64,000 nucleotides of DNA from Caldilineaceae bacterium (GTDB taxonomy: Bacteria; Chloroflexota; Anaerolineae; Caldilineales; Caldilineaceae). Location of the stretch: positions 62,001 to 126,000 of the forward strand of contig JALHQH010000015.1 of the NCBI GenBank assembly GCA_022842065.1. The letters are read 5' to 3'. Below are positions 45,693-53,964 of the stretch, piece by piece. Under the pieces are notes generated by a model. The model worked only from the letters and a program-made list of their open reading frames with translations, did no database searches and was not told where the DNA came from. A program made the translations under genes and the position numbers. Position 1 is the first letter of the stretch; each line of letters opens with the position of its first letter.

Positions 45693-46929
45693 GAGCATTC
45701 TCCAACATAAAAGGGCGCGGCATCGTTTTGCTGCGCAAACGTGGGGCCGCCAGCAGGTGCAGGGCCAGGTTGGGCAGACGGTTTAAGCCATCGAGATCGA
45801 CCGGGTGACGGGGCCGTGCCGGCGCTGGTTGCCGCTGTGCCAACCAGGCGGAGAGATGGTGGGGCGTTAACTGATCGGGATGGACCATGTCGAGCAGCCC
45901 CAGCGCTTGTAAGCGTTCGGCGCGGATCCATTGTTCCAGGCGAGGGGAAACGCGCGGGACCAGTAGCGCACGCTTCTGGAGCGAAAGAATTTCACAGGTG
46001 GTGTTGTAGCCCCCCATGGCCACGATGGTATCGGCCCGCTGTAATAAGGCCCCAGGCTCGGCGGCAAAATCGAGCACTTTCAGCCGTGGCCGCTGCGCGG
46101 CGCAGGCGGTCAGCACCTCGCGTTGGCTTTGTGGCATAAAGGGACCAGTGAGAATCACGCCGGTCATGGCGGCGGGCAGCTCGGCCTGCGCAAACGCATG
46201 GGCGACCGCGTAGCCATCCTGCCCGCCCCCCACGGCACAGAGGGCCAACGGTTCGTGTTCGCCGCAAAGTTCCGCCGGCAGGGGCACCGTCGCAGGCTGC
46301 GGCTGCCCGTAGCGATTGAGATAGCCTGTATAGGCGACCTTGGCGCAAATGTCATCAGCAAAGCCATATTCGTGGACCGCGTCGTAAACGGTGGGATCGC
46401 CATAGACCCAGACCGCATCATAATAGCGGCGTACCGCTTCATCGCTCTGGGCTTGCCGCCACTCGCGCCGGGTGGTGGCGGGATCATCGAGCACATCGCG
46501 CAACCCAAGTACACACCGGGTTTTGCCTAGGGTGCGCAGGGCCTGGAGTGCCCCTTTCAATTCATCGAGCGCGCCATAGGGCACTTTGTCAACAATCAGG
46601 AGATCGGGGGCAAACGCGGTGAGCGCTGCCTCAATCATTGCCCCGCGCAACTTTAACAGGTGGCGCAAGGGGACCCCTAAGGTGCGGGCCGCATAGTTTC
46701 CATCCGCCCCTTTGCCCAGTGCCGGCAGGGTAAGACAATCGGTGCCGGGAGGCAGATCAAACGTACCGGCGATATGGGTGCCAGAGAGTAAGAGGATCGC
46801 TGGTTCTGGGAGCCCATTGGCCAGCGCCCCGGCAATGGCCAGGTTGCGGCGAATGTGGCCAAGGCCTTGGGTATCATGTGAGTAAAGGGCAATCCGCAAA
46901 TGGGGATTGCGCAGTTGATGGGTAAACAT
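45628..46929 (-). CDS. Glycosyltransferase (GT28/MurG-like)
   Basis: 433 residues from the ATG at 46929 (AAGGAAAG ahead). Opening HLRIALYSHDTQGLGHIRRNLAIAGAL is typical of GT-B enzymes of the MurG/GT28 kind; the C-terminal donor domain has ALCAVGGGQDGYAVA and ADTIVAMGGYNTTCEILS. First gene of the five-gene minus-strand cluster. Its last ~21 codons overlap the start of the next gene in another frame, a strong sign of translational coupling. Substrate unknown. Confidence 0.85.
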   Translation of the reverse strand: MFTHQLRNPHLRIALYSHDTQGLGHIRRNLAIAGALANGLPEPAILLLSGTHIAGTFDLPPGTDCLTLPALGKGADGNYAARTLGVPLRHLLKLRGAMIEAALTAFAPDLLIVDKVPYGALDELKGALQALRTLGKTRCVLGLRDVLDDPATTRREWRQAQSDEAVRRYYDAVWVYGDPTVYDAVHEYGFADDICAKVAYTGYLNRYGQPQPATVPLPAELCGEHEPLALCAVGGGQDGYAVAHAFAQAELPAAMTGVILTGPFMPQSQREVLTACAAQRPRLKVLDFAAEPGALLQRADTIVAMGGYNTTCEILSLQKRALLVPRVSPRLEQWIRAERLQALGLLDMVHPDQLTPHHLSAWLAQRQPAPARPRHPVDLDGLNRLPNLALHLLAAPRLRSKTMPRPFMLENAHANKQPNSARRLHPQNVPALL

Positions 46930-47534
46930 AGTAACTTTCCTTTGCTGATCCATGATCAGCGGCTATTGCGACCTGCAATCACTTTGGCGTGTGCGCTGCG
47001 CTGTACGCTGGTGGCCTAGTGCAGGTGATCTCTCAATCATGTCGCGCTAAGCAGATCTTCCGGTTATAGCTGCACAGAACCATCGCAGCGGGAATAAATA
47101 CATCGATTAACCATCGTCGTTAACAATTCGATAACCAGTTGTTCATCAATCAGCGCAGTATGATTGATAAAGATGGCATGGGCATTGGACAAAGATTGGA
47201 GTCTTTCTCATGAGCCGACTGCTGTGGGCTTGGTGCTGGGTTGCTTTATAGTAACTACTCGGCCTGTGCTCGCCGCATCCGTGATGCGGCGGCGAGTCAC
47301 GGACTCGCTATGCACGAGCGGCTGAATAGGTAGGCTTTATGTTAACAAAGTTAATGAATGATTAATAGGATCGGTAGGACAGTCGTGCGCGGCTAAGGGG
47401 ACGGTCTTTTCGTCCCCTTGGCGCTGTCCAAAGGGGTAGTCAGGTTGGGTCGCAGTGGCCAAAACAACAAAAAGCCCTGTCCACAAGGACAGGGCTACGC
47501 TACTATATGTCACTTTAATTGTTCCCGTGAATTG
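46930..47534. other. Intergenic region upstream of the glycoconjugate cluster
   Basis: About 600 bases. It holds a repeat block at 47257-47320: CTCGCCGCATC-CGT-GATGCGGCGGCGAG and then a copy (47293-47316) of the palindrome arm at 35227-35250. A short hairpin (AAGGGGACG 47395-47403 with CGTCCCCTT 47411-47419) follows. The promoter for the glycosyltransferase cluster must lie near 46930-47100 but is not evident. Confidence 0.6.
47468..47496 (-). terminator. Rho-independent terminator (minus strand)
   Basis: AGCCCTGTCC (47473-47482) pairs with GGACAGGGCT (47487-47496); read on the minus strand it is followed by TTTTTG. It is 40 bases downstream of the small gene at 47535-47942. Confidence 0.8.
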
Positions 47535-47942
47535 TCACACGGCTGTCGGCAGGTGAACCGCAAATGGGCTGGCGTCGTAACCGGTTGCCGTCACTTCGGG
47601 GTCGCGGCCACCGTGCGCAGTGGGCAGCTTGCCCACACTCTGTTCGATGAGTGTAACCAGGTCGGTCAGCTGTTGGATCGGCCAAGCGCAATTGTGCAGC
47701 AGTGCCGCCTGGTTGTTGGCATTGGCGTCAATGCGCACGAGGAGCGTGGTGGGGGTGAGCGGCCAGGCTTGGTTGCCATCCACAATGACCAGTTGTGGCC
47801 CAAAGTGGGCCAGCAACTCATCCGGGCGGCGTTTGGCCGGATCCACGCGGATGACCGCGAGCCGCGGTGACTGCCGGAGCGCGGCCTCGACGACGGCCAG
47901 CATAATTGATGTGCCATAGAGCGCCACGCGCACCAGTTGCAT
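47535..47942 (-). CDS. Conserved small protein of unknown function
   Basis: 135 residues from the ATG at 47942, with GAGGAA 9-14 bases ahead; the frame extends upstream to 47990. It begins MQLVRVALYGTSIMLAVVEAALRQSPRLAVIRVD and continues RRPDELLAHFGPQLVIVDGNQAW, an alternating alpha/beta pattern like a truncated receiver or Rossmann-type domain. The last 30 residues are polar and low in structure. No catalytic motif is seen. It has its own terminator. Function not recognised. Confidence 0.65.
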   Translation of the reverse strand: MQLVRVALYGTSIMLAVVEAALRQSPRLAVIRVDPAKRRPDELLAHFGPQLVIVDGNQAWPLTPTTLLVRIDANANNQAALLHNCAWPIQQLTDLVTLIEQSVGKLPTAHGGRDPEVTATGYDASPFAVHLPTAV

Positions 47943-47985
47943 TGGCCTGTTCCTCGTCCTTTCATAATCCGCTGGTTTCTTCATA

Positions 47986-48043
47986 CACAAAAGCAGGCAT
48001 ACCGCTTGGCTTTGCCATGCTGTGCGGTGTGCCTGCTTTTGTG
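47986..48043 (-). terminator. Hairpin terminator after the small DUF5666 gene
   Basis: CACAAAAGCAGGCA...CCGC pairs with GCGG...TGCCTGCTTTTGTG over a long loop, 60 bases downstream of the stop of the minus-strand gene at 48103. Confidence 0.65.
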
Positions 48044-48102
48044 CGATTCAACTGGCGCGTCGGGGGTGGTGGATGGTTGGTTCGGTGGTTAGCCGCTGCG
48101 TG

Positions 48103-48423
48103 TTAGCGACAATCGCGCATGGGTTCGCTATCAATCTCGTGTACTTTGCCGTTGCGGATATCGACCTTGGCGCAGACCCCGACGGCCAACTGACCCTCTA
48201 GCTGATCAAACTGGGTGCCTCTGACCGTGGTGACGGTGCGGCCGCCAATGGTCCACGTGCCCTGCAGGCCCGCTGGTTTGCTCTGGACAATGCCATAAAA
48301 GCGCTCCCGGTTCTTGTCACCGCCCTTGGCCATGACATCGGCTGGGCTCAAGGTGAGGGGTAGGAGGATGGCGAGAGCCATTGTGCCCATGACCACTTTG
48401 TGTTGTAAATTGCGCAGATTCAT
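48103..48423 (-). CDS. Small secreted DUF5666-like protein
   Basis: 106 residues from the ATG at 48423, preceded by AAGGAG. Signal peptide at about 1-32 (KVVMGTMALAILLPLTLSPADVMA). The mature part is a single DUF5666-type unit: FYGIVQSKPAGLQGTWTIGGRTVTTVRGTQFDQLEGQLAVGVCAKVDIRNGKVHEID, close to each repeat of the 656-residue protein encoded at 51394-53364. DUF5666 is a small beta-rich domain of unknown function found in secreted proteins. It ends in a Cys-containing tail (RDCR). Confidence 0.85.
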   Translation of the reverse strand: MNLRNLQHKVVMGTMALAILLPLTLSPADVMAKGGDKNRERFYGIVQSKPAGLQGTWTIGGRTVTTVRGTQFDQLEGQLAVGVCAKVDIRNGKVHEIDSEPMRDCR

Positions 48424-48663
48424 CTTGATTTCTCCTTGATTGTTTGGTTGTAAATCGGTCGTACGCTGCATGATAGGCCATCATTTGCCTGCTAACGGTT
48501 GGGAAGCGCTGCTGCCTTTGTCTGCGCTTTCCTTGGCCTCAGTATACGCTGGTCGTGGTTGGTTGAACATGTGCTTTCGGTCAGTCTTTGCGCGCTGCAA
48601 AGATCAGGCTTTTCACTGCTGGTGCCCTGTCTCATCGGCCAGGGGATGGTAGCTAGTTTTGCC

Positions 48664-48705
48664 CGAAAAAACAGTTGCCCTGTCCAAGCGGACAGGGCAA
48701 CTGTT
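48664..48705 (-). terminator. Rho-independent terminator of the histidine kinase gene
   Basis: AACAGTTGCCCTGTCC (48670-48685) pairs perfectly with GGACAGGGCAACTGTT (48690-48705); on the minus strand it runs into TTTTTT. Confidence 0.8.
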
Positions 48706-48758
48706 GCCATTCGGTGCTGTTGTCGTCGGCACGGGCATGAGAGAGTACGACTACACGG

Positions 48759-48845
48759 CTAAGGAACGAGGATTAAATAAGAGCAAAAAGTTTCTGGTCG
48801 CATACCATCAGAAGTGGTGGGCTTAATATAATCCTCGTTCCTTAG
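48759..48845. mobile_element. 87-bp element with CTAAGGAACGAGGATTA ends
   Basis: Perfect 17-bp terminal inverted repeats (48759-48775 and 48829-48845) around a short non-coding core. It lies between the kinase terminator and the kinase stop codon. Confidence 0.75.
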
Positions 48846-48862
48846 TACAGTGCAATCAAGTT

Positions 48863-50416
48863 TCAATAAATATTGTGCTCTAGGGGGATCGCCAGCTCCC
48901 CGCTCGACAGCGGGGAGCTGGCGATCCCCCTAGAGCGCTTGAACATGCTATAACTTGTTTGTGCCACTGAGGGACGGCTGGGTTTGGCTTGGGTGGGGGC
49001 GGCTTTGGTCGCATGGCACTGGTGCAGCCGTAGCAAGATGGTGGTGCCCTGCCCTACCTGTGAGATCACCTCTAGCGAGCCGGGTAAGGTGCTGATGCGC
49101 GCTAGCATGCCGCGCAGGCCAAGCCCTGCTTGTTGAGATGGGATGATTTGTGCCGGGTCGAAGCCCTGGCCATCATCCTGGATGCTGATTTGTGCTTCAT
49201 TGCCAACGACCGCACAGTGGACCGTCACCCGTTGGGCACCGGCATGTTTGTAGACATTGTTTAACGCCTCTTGAATAATACGATAGATCTGCTCGCCGGC
49301 TTCGATCGGCAAGGGCAAGGCGGTAAAAGCCGGCGAAGCCACCAATTCCGTCTGGATGAGATATGCCTCTTGATACTGTTGCAGGTAGAGGCGCAAGCGT
49401 TCTACCAAACCTTGCTCACTACTCTCCCCCGTTTGTAACTGTAAAATAAAGTCACGCAGCTCGACATGGGCATTTTTCGCCACCTTGACCAGCCGCAGCA
49501 ACAGATCGTCGGTCGCGTCGGCTTTGCCTTTGGCCAGTAACATGCGCGCCGCCTGGGTTTGGGCATTGACATAGCCCAGTACCTGGCCGAGACTGTCATG
49601 TAATTCGCGCGCCAGCCGTTCCCGCTCTTGGAGCACGACCAGCGTCTGTTGCTGTTGGCGGAGCGCGGCGGCCGCTGTCTGCTGCGCTGCATGTTGCAGG
49701 CGAATGATTCCATCGGCGCGCGTGACAATCAAGAAGAGTGCCCCATAAAGGCAGGCTAAGATCAGCCCCACCCCGAGCATCAGTTGCCATTGGGTGCTGT
49801 TAATGTGCTGCAAGAGCGGGGTTACATTGCTATAGAGTTCAAACACTGCCGCAATCTCACCCTGCGGGCCGGCAGGACGGACGGCCATGTAAGTAGAAAG
49901 CACATTTTGTTTTTCGATCACCCCCTCAAACGCGCTGAACTTGTCCCGATAGGTCAGCTCGCTGGCAATCTCACCACGCAGCGCCTGCTGAAAGCCACTA
50001 TTGGCCGCACCATTTTCTCCAATTTGGCTGAGTTCGGTGGAAAAGATTGTGTTGCCTTGGAGATCATAGAGCTTAATTTTGATCACGGCCAGACCCGCCA
50101 TTTGGGCCACCACATCACCTCGCAAATGCCAGAGTCGATCGACATTGGTCGGGGCGGTCTGTAGCGGCACGCCCGGCAGTGTAACGAGAGGTGGTAGGGG
50201 AGGGACGACCGGCGCTGGTGTAGTGGCGGCAAAGAGGGGGACAAATTCCGGCCAGAGCGTATTGGCAAAGAGCTGGGTAAGGGCTAGATTTTTGCTCTCT
50301 TCCAACTGGATAAAGGTACGCACCGCCACCGTGCGGTAGAGCATGCCCAACAGGATGGTCACAATCACAAAGGCAAAGAGGCTAGCGATCGAGAAGTAGC
50401 GGCGCAAACGAAACAT
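48863..50416 (-). CDS. Sensor histidine kinase, NarL type, with extracytoplasmic sensor
   Basis: 517 residues. N-terminal helix (IASLFAFVIVTILLGMLYRTV), an external sensor region of about 190 residues (HLRGDVVAQMAGLAVIKIKLYDLQGNTIFST...), a second helix (LMLGVGLILACLYGALFLIV), the HisKA_3 segment RERLARELHDSLGQVLGYVNAQT with the phospho-His, and a HATPase domain with IQEALNNVYKHA and ISIQDDGQGFDP. The partner regulator gene is upstream on the same strand. The last ~24 residues (SSPLSSGELAIPLEHNIY end) are encoded by a 28-bp-arm palindrome, so the tail has been replaced by a repeat. Confidence 0.9.
   Translation of the reverse strand: MFRLRRYFSIASLFAFVIVTILLGMLYRTVAVRTFIQLEESKNLALTQLFANTLWPEFVPLFAATTPAPVVPPLPPLVTLPGVPLQTAPTNVDRLWHLRGDVVAQMAGLAVIKIKLYDLQGNTIFSTELSQIGENGAANSGFQQALRGEIASELTYRDKFSAFEGVIEKQNVLSTYMAVRPAGPQGEIAAVFELYSNVTPLLQHINSTQWQLMLGVGLILACLYGALFLIVTRADGIIRLQHAAQQTAAAALRQQQQTLVVLQERERLARELHDSLGQVLGYVNAQTQAARMLLAKGKADATDDLLLRLVKVAKNAHVELRDFILQLQTGESSEQGLVERLRLYLQQYQEAYLIQTELVASPAFTALPLPIEAGEQIYRIIQEALNNVYKHAGAQRVTVHCAVVGNEAQISIQDDGQGFDPAQIIPSQQAGLGLRGMLARISTLPGSLEVISQVGQGTTILLRLHQCHATKAAPTQAKPSRPSVAQTSYSMFKRSRGIASSPLSSGELAIPLEHNIY
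48877..48936. repeat. 28-bp-arm perfect palindrome in the histidine kinase 3' end
   Basis: Arms 48877-48904 and 48909-48936 are perfectly complementary with a 4-nt loop. It lies in frame within codons 494-514 of the 517-codon gene. Confidence 0.85.
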
Positions 50417-50429
50417 GGGTACTCCTTTG

Positions 50430-50465
50430 TGAAACGTAAAAGGTAATGCGTAAAACGTGATTCGT
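50430..50465. repeat. ACGTAAAACGTGATTCGTG repeat cluster
   Basis: Short run of the same degenerate units as 13571-13622, located between the kinase and response-regulator genes. Confidence 0.6.
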
Positions 50466-50516
50466 GAAATTACCCGACACGCCGCACATTGGGCGGGCTT
50501 CAGTCATTGCTGTTGC

Positions 50517-51188
50517 TCAGGAGAGGGCTAATGCTTCGTCGGTAATCAGACCGGTGCGGACAGCATAGGCTACCGCTTGGGTGCGGTTGCGCAGATGAAG
50601 CTTTTGCAGAATCTCTTGTAGGTGATACTTCACCGTGCGCTCGGTGATAAAGAGCTGATCCGCCACTTCTTTGTTGGTCTGCCCCTGGGCGATCAGCCGA
50701 AGCACCTCCAATTGGCGCTCGGTCAGCTCGTCAACGCCGGCGGCGTCCTTGGCTGCCACTTTGGCCGGTTGGGCGCGGTGGGCAAATTCGCGCAGAATTT
50801 TGGTGGCCAGATCCCGCGGCATAGGCGCTTCGCCGCGTTCTAACCCAGTGAGCAATTCAAAAAAATGTTCCACCTCTAGCTGTTTGAGCAGATAGCCGGT
50901 CGCGCCCGACTTAATCGCTTCAAAGAGATGGGCATCATCGGCAGACATGGTCAACATGACAATTTGCACTTGGGGCATCAATGTTTTGATCTGACGCGTA
51001 GCCTCCAGCCCATCGCAGCCAGGCATGTGGATATCCATCAAGATGACATCCGGCTGCAGGCGTTGAGCCATGGTTACGGCTTCAAAGCCATCATGCGCAA
51101 CGCCAACGACCGGCATGTCATTGGCGCGTAGTAGATTTTGTAGCCCCTCTAGAAAAAGGGCATGGTCATCGACAAGTAAAATCTTCAT
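50517..51188 (-). CDS. LuxR/NarL-family response regulator
   Basis: 223 residues from the ATG at 51188 with GGGGAG ahead. Receiver domain with phospho-acceptor Asp52 (VILMDIHMPG), then a LuxR-type helix-turn-helix: LTERQLEVLRLIAQGQTNKEVADQLFITERTVKYHLQEILQKLHL. It lies directly before the NarL-type kinase gene and should be its partner. The pair sits among genes for DUF5666 proteins, which are candidate targets, but the sequence does not show this. Confidence 0.94.
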   Translation of the reverse strand: MKILLVDDHALFLEGLQNLLRANDMPVVGVAHDGFEAVTMAQRLQPDVILMDIHMPGCDGLEATRQIKTLMPQVQIVMLTMSADDAHLFEAIKSGATGYLLKQLEVEHFFELLTGLERGEAPMPRDLATKILREFAHRAQPAKVAAKDAAGVDELTERQLEVLRLIAQGQTNKEVADQLFITERTVKYHLQEILQKLHLRNRTQAVAYAVRTGLITDEALALS

Positions 51189-51352
51189 GGTGCTCCCCTG
51201 ATCTCCTTCAGCCACCCTGCTGCGGTGACTGCTCCTGTAAATCGACGAAAAATGTGGTTGCTTTTTCTGCTGTCTTTACCTGCCGCTGACCACTCCTGTT
51301 CGGATTAAGTGGCTATGCTGTGTGCTGTGTAGGGGCAGTTCACGGCACAAAT

Positions 51353-51387
51353 CAACGGCCGGAAAGGCTTTGGCTTTCCGGCCGTTG
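51353..51387 (-). terminator. Hairpin terminator after the DUF5666 repeat protein
   Basis: CAACGGCCGGAAAG (51353-51366) pairs with CTTTCCGGCCGTTG (51374-51387), just after the stop codon of the minus-strand gene. Confidence 0.7.
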
Positions 51388-51393
51388 GGTGGG

Positions 51394-53364
51394 TTAGCGA
51401 CTCAACAGCGGCAGGAAGAGTTGGCTATCCAGCGTCATGCTACGAATCTGGGTGGCAACTTGCGTGCCGTCGGCGGCGCTATAGCTATTGACGAGTGCCG
51501 TCTGACCGGTGGCCAACGCTCCTTGTAAATCGTTGAGGTCGGTAGCCGGCGTAACAGTGTAGCTGACGCCATCAATGACCCAGGTTGTCGCCTGTTGACC
51601 GGCGGCCTGCAAGGCACCACCATTTCCGCCGTTGTCATCAATCCGGCCAAAGCGGTTGTTGTCACCAGCACCCGGGGGCACAGCCACTTCAATTTCGTGT
51701 AGGATGTTGACCCCTTCGCGCAGGAAGTATTCCATCTTCACATAGGCACCCAGCCCCAAGAGACCGTCATTTTCGTTGAACTTGGTCGTGCCGGTTGCCA
51801 CGAACGTCGTGCCGCCCACCGTCCATTGCCCGACAAAACCACTGGGGGGCATCTGCTCGACATAACCAAAGAGCGTGGCATGGCTCTGATCATCGGCCCC
51901 GTTATCTTCGCTGCTGAGCTTGATCTGGCGGGCGATACGTGCTTGGGCGGCATTGGTGTAGTATTTGACCCGTACCTGCTGCCCCACCACAAAGTTGCCA
52001 CCAGTCGGGACCAGCGTCGTCGTGCTGCTCACCGTATAGCTAATGCCGCTAATGTTCCAGATCCCAATCAGATCGGCCGGTAGACGCTCGATGAGGCCAA
52101 AGGCATGGCCTTCGCGACCGGCATGGTCGTCACCACCGCCCTGCTGTCCACTAAACTTGGTTTCAATCTCACGGGCATAGAAGGTGCCGTCGGCCTGCAC
52201 ACTAAAATGGACCTTCACGGTGACGCCAACCCCGAAGCTGCCATTACGTTGTTTGAATTCGGTCGCGTTATCGGCAACAATCGTAATACCGCCGATGTTC
52301 CAGTCGCCAATTAACGCGGCGGGGAAGCTCTGCAGGAGGCCGTAGAGTTCGCCACGGGCGCTACCATCATCACCACCATCGCCGCCGTTGTCATCGCCAC
52401 AGCGGAAACCGCTGGTCGTCTCAATTTCACGGATGGTCGTCGGAGCATTCACTACCAGGTGAACCTTGACACAGGCACCCACACTAAAGTTGCCACGTTC
52501 TGTTTTGAACTCGGTGCTTGCCGTTGCCTGATAGGTCGTCCCGTTGATGACCCAGTCACCAATGAGAGCTGCGGGCATGCTTTCGATCCGGCCGTGAATT
52601 TCACGCGCATTGTCCGGTGTCGTGGTCGCATCGGGCGTAGTGGTCGCGGTTACGGTGCCGCTGGGGGTGGGGGCCGCGGCACAATCACGGCGGTCTTCCG
52701 TCTCAATGCGCAGGGCTTGGCGTGGTTCGGTGCCTGGTGCATAGCGCACTTCGACACACGCGCCAGGGACCAATGGGCCATCACTCTGGCGGAGACGGGT
52801 ACTTTCGCTCACCACATAGGTCACCCCACCAATTTGCCAGTTGCCGACAAAGCCAACGGTGGGCAGCGTATTTACAATGCCGCGCACTTTAATGCCATCA
52901 TCACCCGTCGCCGTGGCAGAAGGCGTGCGGCTGGGGGTAATAGAGGCATCAGGCGTGCTGGTGCTGCTGGGGGTACCGGTGCCGTCAGGCGTCTCGGTAA
53001 CGGTAGGCCCCCCGGCGCGACAATCATCAGCGCTCTTGGTGGCCAGCTTGGTTGCCTGGAAGGGGGCAGCTGTACCGACATATTCAACTTCCACACAACT
53101 GCCAAGGGCAAAGGCCCCTTTGTCGGTGTCAAATTCGGTACTCGTATCTGCCACAAAGCGGCGACCCGCCACTGTCCATTCGCCCATCAGGCCGGCGGTG
53201 GGCATGGCTTCAACCTGCCCCTTCCACTCTAATTCACCAAAGGCGCTGGCGCTTTGTGCGCTAAAGAGCAGAGCAATGCTTAACAACAACAGCGTCCCCA
53301 AGGCCATTAACGGGCGTAACCCGATCTGGGGGTTTTTAACATCTACCATAAGCTCACGTGACAT
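51394..53364 (-). CDS. Secreted DUF5666 tandem-repeat protein
   Basis: 656 residues. A signal peptide (core LMALGTLLLLSIALLFSAQSASA) ends near residue 42. The mature protein has six clear DUF5666-type units of about 60-70 residues, each with the pattern G-x-(V/I/L)-x-x-x-P...G-x-W-x-(V/I)-x-G...T-x-(F/L)...V-x-V-x-Y (for example QVEAMPTAGLMGEWTVAGRRF and RIESMPAALIGDWVINGTTY), plus a degenerate seventh. Two Pro/Thr/Ser linkers join the first three. The C-terminus ends SQLFLPLLSR, like the S8 protease (RFYLPLVSR) encoded next to it. Function unknown; a cell-surface structural or binding role is likely. Confidence 0.85.
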   Translation of the reverse strand: MSRELMVDVKNPQIGLRPLMALGTLLLLSIALLFSAQSASAFGELEWKGQVEAMPTAGLMGEWTVAGRRFVADTSTEFDTDKGAFALGSCVEVEYVGTAAPFQATKLATKSADDCRAGGPTVTETPDGTGTPSSTSTPDASITPSRTPSATATGDDGIKVRGIVNTLPTVGFVGNWQIGGVTYVVSESTRLRQSDGPLVPGACVEVRYAPGTEPRQALRIETEDRRDCAAAPTPSGTVTATTTPDATTTPDNAREIHGRIESMPAALIGDWVINGTTYQATASTEFKTERGNFSVGACVKVHLVVNAPTTIREIETTSGFRCGDDNGGDGGDDGSARGELYGLLQSFPAALIGDWNIGGITIVADNATEFKQRNGSFGVGVTVKVHFSVQADGTFYAREIETKFSGQQGGGDDHAGREGHAFGLIERLPADLIGIWNISGISYTVSSTTTLVPTGGNFVVGQQVRVKYYTNAAQARIARQIKLSSEDNGADDQSHATLFGYVEQMPPSGFVGQWTVGGTTFVATGTTKFNENDGLLGLGAYVKMEYFLREGVNILHEIEVAVPPGAGDNNRFGRIDDNGGNGGALQAAGQQATTWVIDGVSYTVTPATDLNDLQGALATGQTALVNSYSAADGTQVATQIRSMTLDSQLFLPLLSR

Positions 53365-53688
53365 AATTCTCTCCTCGAAGACACCACGATTGTGGTGTGA
53401 TTGATAATCGTTCTCTCAACGATTGATTGATAAGGTCGGCAATGATGGTCTGTACAATTGACATTTGCGCCCCGGTTGCAGCGTATTTTTCCGTGGCACA
53501 TTGCTAAGGTGCAAAGGGCGCAACCCAAAAATACATGAGTTTGCCAAATTTGCTAAAGCTGGTGGTTTGTCTTCTCGGTGCAAAAGTGGTCGCGTAGGGG
53601 CATGTGGCGCCGCGGAAACAATTTGCCGACGAGCCACCAATTTGCTGCGCCGCCCCGCGTGTATATCTGACAATACAGTGGAATTGAG
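53365..53688. other. Intergenic region upstream of the DUF5666 gene
   Basis: About 320 bases before the next element. Frames here overlap in both strands without start sites or family motifs. It should hold the promoter of the DUF5666 gene; no clear consensus is seen. Confidence 0.4.
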
Positions 53689-53867
53689 TTTAATACCCTG
53701 TAAATTAAGTAACTGACAATTTTGAGGGGCAAAGTCTTCCTGGAAGGGGTCACGCCAACGCTGCGCAGCGTTGGCGTGACCCCTTCCAGGAAGATCGTGT
53801 TCCCGACCAGCCCAGAAAAATCTGCAAAGGCTTAATTTACAGAGTACTTAATTTACAGGGTATTAAA
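53689..53867. mobile_element. MITE-like element with a 58-bp perfect palindrome core
   Basis: 23-bp perfect terminal inverted repeats (53689-53711 and 53845-53867) starting TTTAATACCCTGTAAATT bound 179 bp. TGAG flanks both ends (53685-53688 and 53868-53871), a possible 4-bp target duplication. The core 53736-53793 is a loop-free palindrome with 29-bp arms, including GGAAGGGGTCACGCC. Confidence 0.8.
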
Positions 53868-53894
53868 TGAGGGTGAAGGGAAGGTACAACAACG

Positions 53895-53957
53895 GTGACC
53901 GTCACGGTCCGCGCGGTGTTTGTTCAACCGGCGCTGTGATGGACTGTGACGGTCACC
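53895..53957 (-). terminator. Inverted repeat after the S8 protease gene
   Basis: GGTGACCGTCACGGTCC pairs with GGACTGTGACGGTCACC (one mismatch) around a long loop, immediately downstream of the protease stop. No T-run, so termination is only possible. Confidence 0.45.
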
Positions 53958-53964
53958 TGGCTGA

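Noticed and set aside
47257..47320. Small RNA gene in the gap before the glycan cluster
   Set aside because: The structure is explained by repeat copies; no promoter and terminator pair frames it.
53416..53753. Short overlapping frames between the DUF5666 gene and the MITE-like element
   Set aside because: Both strands show equally weak frames with no ribosome-binding site or conserved motif.
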